11,537 nt of DNA from assembly GCA_027625225.1 (NCBI GenBank), contig JAQBWG010000030.1:1-11537 (forward strand), given 5' to 3'. Shown here in pieces: positions 1-5,901 of the stretch. A program made the position numbers and the translations under genes. The notes beneath the pieces were generated by a model. It was given only the letters and a program-made list of their open reading frames with translations, was not told where the DNA came from and did not search any database. How positions within the stretch are numbered: the stretch's first letter is position 1; every line of letters starts with the position of its first letter. This stretch comes from Chloroflexota bacterium. Its GTDB lineage: Bacteria > Chloroflexota > Dehalococcoidia > Lucifugimonadales > VGZR01.

Positions 1-1199
1 CCCGTCAACAGCCAGCCGTCCCGCAGCGCCTGTGCCGTCCGCTCCGGGTCTTTGAAGTACCCCTTCATGATGCTCACGCCCGGTATCCCCCGCACGATAA
101 GCTGCCCCGGCGTTCCCTCGTGCACGTCCGTCCCGTCCTCGTCCACCACCCGCACCTCGTATGCCGCCGTCGGGAACCCTATCGTCATGTTGTCCCGCGC
201 ATACCCCAGCGGGTTCGCCAGCGGCTGCCCCATCGTCTCCGTCATGCCGTACAACTGCAACAACGGGATGCCGAACCGGCGCTCCCACTCGTCAAGCTGC
301 CCCGGCGTCACGCTCATGGCGAAGAACACCAGCTTCATCCCGTGCTTCCTGTCCCACTCCCCCGGCGGCTGTGCCAGCACCATGCGCACCGTCGTGCCCA
401 TCATCGACGCTATCGTCGTCCCATGCGCCGTCGCCTGCTTCATGAACCGCGACGCGCTGAACCGCGCCATCACCGCCAGGCTCGCCCCCACGTTCAGCGT
501 GGTCATCACCGAATAGTACTGCGCGTTGCCGTGGAACAGCGGCATGGTGATGAGGTGCCGGTCGTCCGGTGTCAGCCCCGTGGTCTTGGCTACGATCTCG
601 CTCAGAAAGATGTAGTTGGCGTGCGTCACCAGCACACCCTTGGGCCTGCTGGTAGTGCCCGATGTATACAAAATGCTCGCGTCGTCCAGTGGATTGATGT
701 CCACCTCCGGCGGCGCATCAGGCTGCCCGTCCGTCAGCTTCGCCAGCGTGACCACATCCCCGTCAGCGGACTCCCCGCACAGCACAATCCCCCGTATTTT
801 TGGACAATCCTTGCGGATGGCCCGCACGTTGTCCAATAAGTCGGACTGCGTGACCGTCAGCACCGCCTCCGAGTGGTTGACCGGGTAGGCCAACTCATCC
901 GGCGGCGACAGCGGGTTCGTCGGCACCATCACCGCCCCAAGTTTGGCGATGGCGAACATGAAGAACAAAAACTCCGGCGAGTTGGACAGGTGCACGTTCA
1001 CCCGCTCGCCCTGCTTAACCCCCAGCTTCCGCAGGCCGTTGGCGATGCGGTTCACCGTCCGGTCGAACTCCGCGTACGTCCACGAACTCGCCCGCTCGTT
1101 CACATCTTCGAAGACAACGAACGTCTTGTCCGGGATGTCCCTGGCCTTCTGCTCCAAGGCCGTCTTCAGATTGCGCTTCCCTACGATGGTGTACGACAT
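1..1199 (-). CDS. Acyl-CoA synthetase (AMP-forming), CaiC-like, C-terminus cut by window edge
   Basis: Class I adenylate-forming enzyme: activates a carboxylic acid with ATP to an acyl-AMP and transfers it to CoA. The visible 399 residues begin MSYTIVGKRN and hold the P-loop YTSGTTSRPKG (about residues 178-188), the LFHGN motif (221-225), the YGMTET motif (317-322) and the start of the hinge region (GWLLTG). The C-terminal subdomain with the conserved acylation lysine, roughly 100 residues, lies beyond position 1. The SGTTSRPKGV wording and the segment after it recall crotonobetaine/carnitine-CoA ligase (CaiC) relatives, but the acid cannot be read from sequence. The ATG at 1199 follows the stop of the MetE-like gene by 6 bases, so the two are cotranscribed and probably translationally coupled; no strong Shine-Dalgarno is visible. 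The family call is secure; the substrate is unknown. Confidence 0.93.
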   Translation of the reverse strand, partial: MSYTIVGKRNLKTALEQKARDIPDKTFVVFEDVNERASSWTYAEFDRTVNRIANGLRKLGVKQGERVNVHLSNSPEFLFFMFAIAKLGAVMVPTNPLSPPDELAYPVNHSEAVLTVTQSDLLDNVRAIRKDCPKIRGIVLCGESADGDVVTLAKLTDGQPDAPPEVDINPLDDASILYTSGTTSRPKGVLVTHANYIFLSEIVAKTTGLTPDDRHLITMPLFHGNAQYYSVMTTLNVGASLAVMARFSASRFMKQATAHGTTIASMMGTTVRMVLAQPPGEWDRKHGMKLVFFAMSVTPGQLDEWERRFGIPLLQLYGMTETMGQPLANPLGYARDNMTIGFPTAAYEVRVVDEDGTDVHEGTPGQLIVRGIPGVSIMKGYFKDPERTAQALRDGWLLT

Positions 1200-1205
1200 G
1201 GCCGC

Positions 1206-2237
1206 TTACTTACCTGTTAGTTCCTTGCGCACGATTTCCGTCCCCTTCACCAGCGCCACCAGCTTCTGGTACGATAGCCACCGCGGAAGCTGGAAGAACC
1301 CGCAGTCGGGGCTGATGTACAGCTTCTCGGCGGGGACGTACTTCAGCATCTCGCGGATGCGCTCCGCCACGTCTTCCGGCGTCTCCACGTAGAACGACTT
1401 GATGTCGATGATGCCCGCGCCCAGCTCGTGCTCGATGTTTAAATCCTTCCACAGGCTCGCCTCCAGCATCTCGCGGTTCGCGTACTCGAACACGAACTGT
1501 TCCACCTCCACGTCCAGCAGCGCCGGGAACATCCACCCGTACCGACGCTTGCCCCGCGGCCTGCTCGCCAGGTTCCCGAAGCACACGTGCAGCGCCCGCT
1601 TGGCCTTCACCCCCTCGAAGCAGGCGTTCATCAGGCTCACCCACTCCTTCATGTCGCCCGGGATGATGGCGAACGCCGGCTCGTCCAGCTGGATGAAGTC
1701 GGCCCCCTCCTTCACCAGCGCCTTCAGTTCGGCATTGATGATGGGCGCGAACTCCCACGCCAGCTCGTTGCGGTCTTTGTACGCGTCGCGAGGCCGGATG
1801 TGCATGGAAATCGTCAGCGGTCCCGGACACGTTGCCTTGAGTGCGCTCTTCGTGTGCTCTTTGGTGTACCGGTACTCCTCCACGATGCCCAGGCCGTCCG
1901 GCACCGTCACCTTCGCCGACGTGTGATACCGCGTCGGGCTGTCATAGCCGTACAACCCTACTTTTCTGAGCGGAGGGTCGGCCACGATGCCCGTCATGCG
2001 CTTGTAGAAACTCTGGACGAAGTACCACCGCCGCATCTCGCCGTCGGTGATGATGTCCACCCCCGCCCGCTCCTGGTCGAGTATCGCCATGTTCACCGCG
2101 TCGTCGAACAGCTCCCGAACGTCCGTCTGGCCGTACTCGTCCCTGTCGATAGCCTCTAAAGCCGTGTACATCCACCCCGGCGTGGCGTAGCTGCCTATCA
2201 CCGTCGTGGGCAGAATGGGAAGTTTTCCATCAGTCAT
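1206..2237 (-). CDS. MetE-like methyltransferase, core catalytic domain only (cobalamin-independent methionine synthase family)
   Basis: A 343-residue protein matching the C-terminal TIM-barrel of MetE (COG0620), without the N-terminal domain of the full-length ~750-residue enzyme. Zinc ligands can be followed: His217 and Cys219 in LHVCFGN, probable Glu251 in FEYAN, and Cys312 in SPDCGFF. QLDEPAF (183-189) and TDGEMRR (64-70) are further family signatures. Stand-alone core-MetE proteins in some anaerobes make methionine from a methylcorrinoid donor instead of methyl-folate; epoxyalkane:coenzyme M transferases have a similar fold and zinc site, so a non-methionine thiol alkyltransferase is also possible. 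The ATG at 2237 has AAAGGA about 11 bases upstream. A TTGGCA lies near 2270-2275 on this strand, but no convincing -10 goes with it. It heads a two-gene unit with the acyl-CoA synthetase. The zinc-dependent thiol alkyltransferase class is clear; the substrate is not. Confidence 0.9.
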   Translation of the reverse strand: MTDGKLPILPTTVIGSYATPGWMYTALEAIDRDEYGQTDVRELFDDAVNMAILDQERAGVDIITDGEMRRWYFVQSFYKRMTGIVADPPLRKVGLYGYDSPTRYHTSAKVTVPDGLGIVEEYRYTKEHTKSALKATCPGPLTISMHIRPRDAYKDRNELAWEFAPIINAELKALVKEGADFIQLDEPAFAIIPGDMKEWVSLMNACFEGVKAKRALHVCFGNLASRPRGKRRYGWMFPALLDVEVEQFVFEYANREMLEASLWKDLNIEHELGAGIIDIKSFYVETPEDVAERIREMLKYVPAEKLYISPDCGFFQLPRWLSYQKLVALVKGTEIVRKELTGK

Positions 2238-2290
2238 ATCAATCAGCGTCCTTTATCAAATTAGTCCTACCTGCCAAATCACCTAAACCG

Positions 2291-2318
2291 GTTCGTGGTG
2301 AGCCTGTCGAACCACGAG
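2291..2318. repeat. Small dispersed hairpin repeat, copy A
   Basis: Imperfect palindrome: arms CGTGG and CCACG enclose the 13-base loop TGAGCCTGTCGAA. Same design as copies B and D in this gap, with different but complementary arms. Confidence 0.75.
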
Positions 2319-2344
2319 AAATCCTCCGGCCAACCACCTAAGCG

Positions 2345-2372
2345 GTTCGTCCTGAGCTTGTCGAAGGATGAG
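2345..2372. repeat. Small dispersed hairpin repeat, copy B
   Basis: Arms CGTCC and GGATG (one G-T wobble) enclose the loop TGAGCTTGTCGAA, which differs from copies A and D by one base. It lies in the 269-base gap between the MetE-like and hydroxyacyl-CoA dehydrogenase genes. Confidence 0.75.
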
Positions 2373-2432
2373 CAACCCCTTTCCCTGCGGTAATGGAACC
2401 GTGCTCCAGCGAGCCACCCAGCCAACCATCGC

Positions 2433-2460
2433 CACCCTGAGCGAAGCGAAGGATCTGGGG
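2433..2460. repeat. Small dispersed repeat, copy C (second subfamily)
   Basis: Contains TGAGCGAAGCGAA followed by GGATCTGGGG. It is nearly identical, in inverted orientation, to copy E at 6672-6700 (one difference over about 25 bases). The loop is again 13 bases, but the arms pair less well than in A, B and D. Confidence 0.7.
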
Positions 2461-2472
2461 CGGGGACGATAT

Positions 2473-2497
2473 CGCCCTGAGCCTGTCGAAGGGCGAG
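2473..2497. repeat. Small dispersed hairpin repeat, copy D
   Basis: Arms CGCCC and GGGCG pair perfectly around the loop TGAGCCTGTCGAA. It sits 9 bases beyond the stop of the 3-hydroxyacyl-CoA dehydrogenase, so in the transcript it could fold as a 3' hairpin. There is no U-tract, so it is not a standard intrinsic terminator. Confidence 0.75.
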
Positions 2498-2506
2498 CAA
2501 GCCCCA

Positions 2507-3457
2507 TCACTCTTTCGCATCCTTTTTAGACCACCGCTCCAGCTCCACCAGCGCCTCCGCAATCCGCTGCTTCACCGCATCCACCGACTCCGGCGTCCAG
2601 GTATGAAACCCCTTGCCCGTCTTCGTCCCCAGGTTCCCCTGCTCCACCGCATCCGTCAGCGACTTGGACACCTCCCGCGAGTTCGAGATGTGCGGCAACA
2701 TCGCCTTCGACGCGTCCACCAGCGTGTCCAGCCCCGCCAGGTCCATCACCTCGAACGGCCCCGCAACCGCCCAGCGGCGGCCCGCGCTGCTCTTGAGGCC
2801 GGTGTCGATGTCCTCCGCCGACGCCACCCCGTTGTCCAGCAGCCAGAACGCCTCCCGCTGCAGCGCGATCTGCATCCGGTTCACGATGAACCCGATGACC
2901 TCCTTCTCCACCACGATGGGCTTCTTGCCCATACCCTCGTACAGCCCTCGCATCGTCTCTACCGTCGCGTCCGACGTCTCCGGGCTCCGCACCAGCTCCA
3001 CTAAGGGAATGAGATGCGCCGGATTGAAGTAATGCGCAACTAAAACCTTGTCAGGTCTGCTTGTCATTGTGTAAAGCTGACTTGGCATAAAGCTGGACGT
3101 ATTGCTCGCCAGAATCGCCCCTTTGGGCGCGGCCGCGTCCAATCTTTTGAACATTTGTTGCTTAATCTTGAGGTCCTCGAACACCGCCTCCACCACCACA
3201 TCGGCATCTCCAACCGCCTCACTTAAATTCGTGTGCCCGGACATCTTTTTCAACGCCGCATTTGCCTTTTCTCGCGTGGTCGTTTTCAGCTTCACCATGC
3301 GGTCGAAGTCCGACCGAACCATCTCAAAACCGCGCTCAACAGAGGCATCATTTTTATCCTGCATTTTCACCCGGAATCCGGCCAGCGCGAAGTCCAACGC
3401 GATGGCGTGTCCCATCAGCCCCGCGCCGACCACAGCGATACGTTCGATGCCTGCCAT
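2507..3457 (-). CDS. 3-hydroxyacyl-CoA dehydrogenase (3-hydroxybutyryl-CoA dehydrogenase family)
   Basis: NAD-dependent oxidation of an L-3-hydroxyacyl-CoA to the 3-ketoacyl-CoA, cytosolic. The 316 residues are usual for the short stand-alone enzymes. The N-terminal Rossmann domain has GAGLMG at 11-16 and SNTSS at 118-122. The catalytic pair is His142 (AHYFNPAH) and Glu154 (PLVEL). The C-terminal helical domain carries GFIVNR (189-194) and GTKTGKGF (277-284). The start at 3457 is fixed by AGGAGG seven bases upstream; the frame stays open to 3532 but has no ribosome site there and would lie upstream of the promoter. It is divergent from the metallo-hydrolase gene. The family also includes L-gulonate and L-carnitine 3-dehydrogenases, and a CaiC-like ligase lies about 1 kb away, so a non-CoA hydroxyacid substrate cannot be excluded. 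Stop is TGA. Confidence 0.93.
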   Translation of the reverse strand: MAGIERIAVVGAGLMGHAIALDFALAGFRVKMQDKNDASVERGFEMVRSDFDRMVKLKTTTREKANAALKKMSGHTNLSEAVGDADVVVEAVFEDLKIKQQMFKRLDAAAPKGAILASNTSSFMPSQLYTMTSRPDKVLVAHYFNPAHLIPLVELVRSPETSDATVETMRGLYEGMGKKPIVVEKEVIGFIVNRMQIALQREAFWLLDNGVASAEDIDTGLKSSAGRRWAVAGPFEVMDLAGLDTLVDASKAMLPHISNSREVSKSLTDAVEQGNLGTKTGKGFHTWTPESVDAVKQRIAEALVELERWSKKDAKE

Positions 3458-3481
3458 TCGGTGCCCTCCTCTGAGCATTGG

Positions 3482-3510
3482 AGTGTACCGTTGCAAGCCG
3501 GACGTGTCCA
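3482..3510 (-). promoter_or_regulatory. Putative sigma70-type promoter of the hydroxyacyl-CoA dehydrogenase gene
   Basis: On the minus strand: -35 TGGACA (3505-3510), a 17-base spacer, and -10 TACACT (3482-3487). Transcription would begin near 3475, leaving a leader of about 18 bases that contains the AGGAGG site. Confidence 0.5.
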
Positions 3511-3515
3511 CAGGG

Positions 3516-3544
3516 GTGCCAAATCGAGACACGAGGTTTAGAAT
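3516..3544 (+). promoter_or_regulatory. Putative sigma70-type promoter of the metallo-hydrolase gene
   Basis: -35 GTGCCA (3516-3521), a 17-base spacer, and -10 TAGAAT (3539-3544), giving a leader of roughly 25 bases before the ATG at 3577. Its -35 is only 5 bases from the -35 of the divergent minus-strand promoter. Confidence 0.4.
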
Positions 3545-3576
3545 GTGGCCGCGAACCGTCCAGCGAGGAGCAGTAC

Positions 3577-4470
3577 ATGGCCAACAACGTACTCACCGTG
3601 GGAAACGCCAAAATCATCTCCCTGCACGACACCGTCATCCCCAGCAGGATGACCGACTTCATCCCCGGCACCAAGCCGGGCGACTGGAAGAAGTACCCCA
3701 AGGAAGTGGACGAAAAGGGCTTCGCGCGGAAGCCCATGAACATCGCCGCGTTCCTGGTCATCACTCCCAAGCAAAAGGTTTTGGTTGACGCGGGCATCGG
3801 CCCGGTGCCCTTCCCCAGTTCGCCCGACCTCGTCGGCAGCATGCTTGGGCGGCTCAAGCGGACGGGCGTACAGCCGGAGGACATCGACATGGTGTTCGCC
3901 ACGCACGTCCACCTCGACCACATGGGCTGGTGCGCGGTGCTCGACGGCAACAAGCTCACCCGCACGTTCCCCAGGGCGAAGTACGTTGTGCCCCAGACCG
4001 ACTGGGACTCGCTGTTCAACCCCAAAGCCGTCTATAAGCGGCGGCCGAAAGACACGTCCGACCAGGGTATGGAAATCATGTCATGGTCGAAGCCGCTGGC
4101 CGAGCGCATGGCCATCTTTGGAAACATCGAACACACCACCGAGGACGGGCAGAACATCACCCCCGAACTCAAGGTGATGGACACGCCGGGGCATACACCG
4201 GGTCACCAGAGCGTGCTGCTTAGTTCAAAAGGCGAGCGCATCTTCTTCCCCGGCGACGCCATGCACTTCCCCGTGCAGCTTGACGTACCGGAGCGCATCG
4301 TGGGCGCGGACGTGCATCCCAAACTGGGTGCAAGAACGCGCTCACGTGTCAGCAAGTGGATGGAAAAAGAGGGCGTCATGGTGGCGTCCTGCCACTTCCC
4401 CGCGCCCGGCTTCGGACACGTTGTGCGCGGCAAGGGCCGCCGTTACTGGCAGCCGCTCAAGCCGAAGTAG
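3577..4470 (+). CDS. Metallo-beta-lactamase-fold hydrolase (lactonase-like)
   Basis: A 297-residue dinuclear-metal hydrolase. All the usual ligands are present: THVHLDH (His110, His112, Asp114, His115), His206 in TPGHTPGH, Asp227 in FPGDAMH and His273 in SCHFPAPG. This spacing matches the AHL-lactonase/AiiA-like branch, which opens lactone rings, but many relatives with the same pattern act on other esters or lactones. No signal peptide is seen, so it is probably cytosolic. The ATG at 3577 is preceded by GAGGAG with a 7-base gap; an upstream in-frame ATG at 3478 has no ribosome site and lies ahead of the putative promoter, so it was rejected. The gene stands alone on the plus strand, divergent from the dehydrogenase and convergent with the selenoprotein operon. 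Confidence 0.92.
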   Translation: MANNVLTVGNAKIISLHDTVIPSRMTDFIPGTKPGDWKKYPKEVDEKGFARKPMNIAAFLVITPKQKVLVDAGIGPVPFPSSPDLVGSMLGRLKRTGVQPEDIDMVFATHVHLDHMGWCAVLDGNKLTRTFPRAKYVVPQTDWDSLFNPKAVYKRRPKDTSDQGMEIMSWSKPLAERMAIFGNIEHTTEDGQNITPELKVMDTPGHTPGHQSVLLSSKGERIFFPGDAMHFPVQLDVPERIVGADVHPKLGARTRSRVSKWMEKEGVMVASCHFPAPGFGHVVRGKGRRYWQPLKPK

Positions 4471-4477
4471 GCGTTGT

Positions 4478-4495
4478 GTCCGGCGACCGCCGGAC
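4478..4495. terminator. Hairpin between convergent genes, possible weak terminator
   Basis: A perfect 7-bp stem GTCCGGC/GCCGGAC with a 4-base loop lies in the 40-base gap between the ends of the metallo-hydrolase and the selenoprotein gene. Only a weak T-rich stretch (GTTTGTGG) follows on the plus strand and none on the minus strand, so termination activity is doubtful. Confidence 0.35.
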
Positions 4496-4510
4496 TCAGA
4501 GTTTGTGGCT

Positions 4511-4816
4511 TCAGGTAGCGCCGGGAGCGTGCCGGTGGATGGGCTCGACGCTCACACCAAGTCTGGGCCAGATAAAGAAGCGGCCGAGGTCGAGTCGTAC
4601 CTGCTTCGCCCATCCGACCAAACGGCTGGACACGAACAGGTCTACGTCGTCTTTCGACAGCGCCGAGTACGACCGGAGGTTTTTCCCTTTGAGGTAGGTG
4701 TCGACCGACACCTCGGGTTTGCCGCCTCAGCCGATGGGTGGTATGAAATCAATAGCGACCCTACCGCCCTTGCCGCGGATGTACTCCAGCGCTTCGTTGG
4801 TCAGCTCAATATGCAT
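4511..4816 (-). CDS. Small selenoprotein, HesB/IscA-like (CC/Se motif type), with in-frame TGA (Sec30)
   Basis: Reads as 101 residues if the TGA at 4727-4729 is decoded as selenocysteine. It starts MHIELTNEALEYIRGKGG, continues VAIDFIPPIG-Sec-GGKPEVSVDTYL, and ends HRHAPGAT before a terminating TGA at 4511. The start has AGAGGA seven bases upstream. The first 29 codons and the following 71 form one uninterrupted frame, and both halves look like a single small A-type/HesB-related protein: a helix, then a beta-strand leading to the redox residue, then strands with hydrophobic alternation. Small proteins of this kind with Cys or Sec in this position are known in bacteria; assignment to that family is from memory. 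No cysteine occurs, so Sec30 would be the only redox-active chalcogen. A SECIS-like hairpin follows the TGA. It is last in a five-gene minus-strand unit, 61 bases after the membrane-protein gene. The function is unknown; redox or Fe-S related work is a guess. The alternative is a pseudogene with a nonsense mutation. Confidence 0.82.
4696..4713 (-). promoter_or_regulatory. SECIS-like hairpin for UGA-selenocysteine decoding
   Basis: In the mRNA the hairpin is AGGUGUC-GGUC-GACACCU: seven perfect base pairs closing a GGUC tetraloop. The loop begins 21 bases after the UGA, compared with 19 in E. coli fdhF, whose SelB-recognised minihelix also has a GGUC apical loop. It lies inside the coding sequence, as bacterial SECIS elements do. 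The bulged U of the fdhF stem is not evident here. Confidence 0.75.
4727..4729 (-). other. In-frame UGA read as selenocysteine (codon 30)
   Basis: The TGA stands in the context CCC-ATC-GGC-TGA-GGC-GGC. TGA is also used as a true stop by this gene, by the hydroxyacyl-CoA dehydrogenase and by the phosphotriesterase-like gene, so a genome-wide reassignment of TGA is not the explanation. Confidence 0.78.
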
Positions 4817-4877
4817 TCACACATCCTCTAGTGGTTCTTATGCTATTGGATGCAGTACCCTGCACATCGCTTCGAAT

Positions 4878-5375
4878 TTACACAAACCGGGCGGCGGCCA
4901 TGGTGCCCACGCCGATGGTGACGAGCACGGCGGTCATACGCCCGAGACGGGCCAGCTTCTCCGACGTTTCTTTCATCTCGGCCATCTCTTCGGGCGTGGG
5001 AGGTCGGCCTTCCATCGCTACCGCCATGTTTTCCATCTTTTTAGCCGCGGCACCAGTCATGCCACCGGTTGCCGCACCAAGAATCGAGACAATCAATCCA
5101 ATGAGGATGGCATAGCCCCAGCCAGTGTCAAACCAGAAGCTTGGCGACCGTACACGGAAGGCAAGCACTATTCCGGCAGCTATGGTGATGAACGATGCGA
5201 TACTCATGTAGCGTACCAGCACGGGAGCGAGTTTACGCATTACCGGCCCTTGTACCGCAGGACCGAGCGCTCTCAGGTTCGGTTCCAAAATCACGGCTAG
5301 AAAGATGGCTCCTCCTACCCACACAACTCCCGGGATAATATGCAGCAGTCGTAGGACTACCAGTTCTGCATCCAT
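4878..5375 (-). CDS. Four-helix integral membrane protein (CopD/DUF2269-like appearance)
   Basis: A 165-residue protein with four predicted membrane segments at about 7-30, 53-74, 87-108 and 145-162. A hydrophilic, Glu/Met-rich stretch between the third and fourth (about 111-144, with PPTPEEMAEMKE) is likely a soluble loop. The first helix holds LHIIPGVVWVGGAIF: a His followed by W-x-GG, a pattern seen in small heme- or copper-associated membrane families such as CopD-like and HemJ-like proteins. A metal or heme role is therefore possible but unproven. The ATG at 5375 has AAGGAGG about 8 bases upstream. It lies 29 bases after the DinB-like gene and 61 bases before the selenoprotein gene, in the same unit. 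Membrane location is confident; function is unknown. Confidence 0.85.
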   Translation of the reverse strand: MDAELVVLRLLHIIPGVVWVGGAIFLAVILEPNLRALGPAVQGPVMRKLAPVLVRYMSIASFITIAAGIVLAFRVRSPSFWFDTGWGYAILIGLIVSILGAATGGMTGAAAKKMENMAVAMEGRPPTPEEMAEMKETSEKLARLGRMTAVLVTIGVGTMAAARFV

Positions 5376-5404
5376 ATACCGTGCCTCCTTACGTCTATAA
5401 CTTT

Positions 5405-5884
5405 TTAGGCTTTGCGCGCCTCTGACATCTGTTGCGCGTGCTCTTGCAGATGGGAAACGATGTGAGACTCCAGGAAGCCCCGCAACGTAGTTTCTTCATC
5501 GCCGCGCCGTCGCTTGACGTCCAGATCAGCGTCTTTCAAAGCGGAAATGTTAGTAACACACAGTTTTTTGGATTCCCGCAAGCCCTTTTGGATGCCTGCT
5601 AGCGACTCCCGACCGTATTTCTCCACCGCGGCCAGACGTACTTCGCCTTCCGGCGGGGTTCTCTTGGTTGGAATTTCGCCGCCGTTTTGTGCAATAGACT
5701 TCACTTTGGTTGTCCAAAAAGGGCCCATCTCAATAACGTGCCCCATCACCTGAGCCGGCGACCATTCTTCTCCACCCGGAGAGCGCCTCAAATCCGACTC
5801 GGAGATGCCACGAAGGGCTACGTCCAGCGTCTCGTAGCCAATCTCTACCTGTTGAATCAGTTTCTTGACTTCTGTTCCTGCCAT
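5405..5884 (-). CDS. DinB-fold (DinB/YfiT-like) metal-binding protein
   Basis: A 159-residue four-helix-bundle protein. The expected metal triad is present: His49 in WSPAQVMGHV, then His145 and His149 in SHLQEHAQQM, with another His at 141. The family includes DNA-damage-inducible proteins of unknown role and thiol-S-transferases that use bacillithiol or mycothiol; which applies here cannot be told. The start at 5884 follows CGAGGA by 4-5 bases. The frame stays open far upstream inside the SDR gene, but that part is antisense-type shadow reading with no ribosome site. It begins 17 bases after the SDR stop, so the two are cotranscribed. No transmembrane or signal segments are seen. Confidence 0.87.
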   Translation of the reverse strand: MAGTEVKKLIQQVEIGYETLDVALRGISESDLRRSPGGEEWSPAQVMGHVIEMGPFWTTKVKSIAQNGGEIPTKRTPPEGEVRLAAVEKYGRESLAGIQKGLRESKKLCVTNISALKDADLDVKRRRGDEETTLRGFLESHIVSHLQEHAQQMSEARKA

Positions 5885-5901
5885 TTTGTCCTCGGCTTTC
5901 T

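Noticed and set aside
52..1392. Several plus-strand ORFs over the left end
   Set aside because: They are low-complexity, Pro/Ser/Arg-rich shadows of the minus-strand acyl-CoA synthetase and MetE-like genes, which carry family motifs.
2291..2497. CRISPR array
   Set aside because: Repeat spacing is irregular (54, 88 and 40 bases between starts), arms differ between copies, and no cas gene is near.
2279..2562. Three overlapping minus-strand ORFs of about 75 residues in the repeat-rich gap
   Set aside because: They translate the hairpin repeats (SFDKLRT-like wording) in different frames and have no ribosome sites; the gap is non-coding.
3178..3460. Upstream extensions of the dehydrogenase (to 3532) and metallo-hydrolase (to 3478)
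   Set aside because: The extensions overlap each other on opposite strands and cross the putative promoters; the inner starts have AGGAGG and GAGGAG at ideal spacing.
4478..4495. A second SECIS element, since the minus-strand hairpin also has a GGTC loop
   Set aside because: It lies beyond the stop codon of the selenoprotein, far from its UGA. Bacterial SECIS elements sit right after the UGA. A 3'-UTR structure or chance is likelier.
4511..4711. A free-standing 66-residue ORF beginning with GTG at 4711 (MSVDTYLKG)
   Set aside because: It is the in-frame downstream part of the selenoprotein. It has no ribosome site of its own, and its start lies inside the SECIS-like hairpin.
4727..4729. TGA explained by a genome-wide stop reassignment (TGA as Trp or Gly)
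   Set aside because: TGA ends the hydroxyacyl-CoA dehydrogenase, the phosphotriesterase-like gene and the selenoprotein gene itself, and Trp is encoded by TGG throughout.
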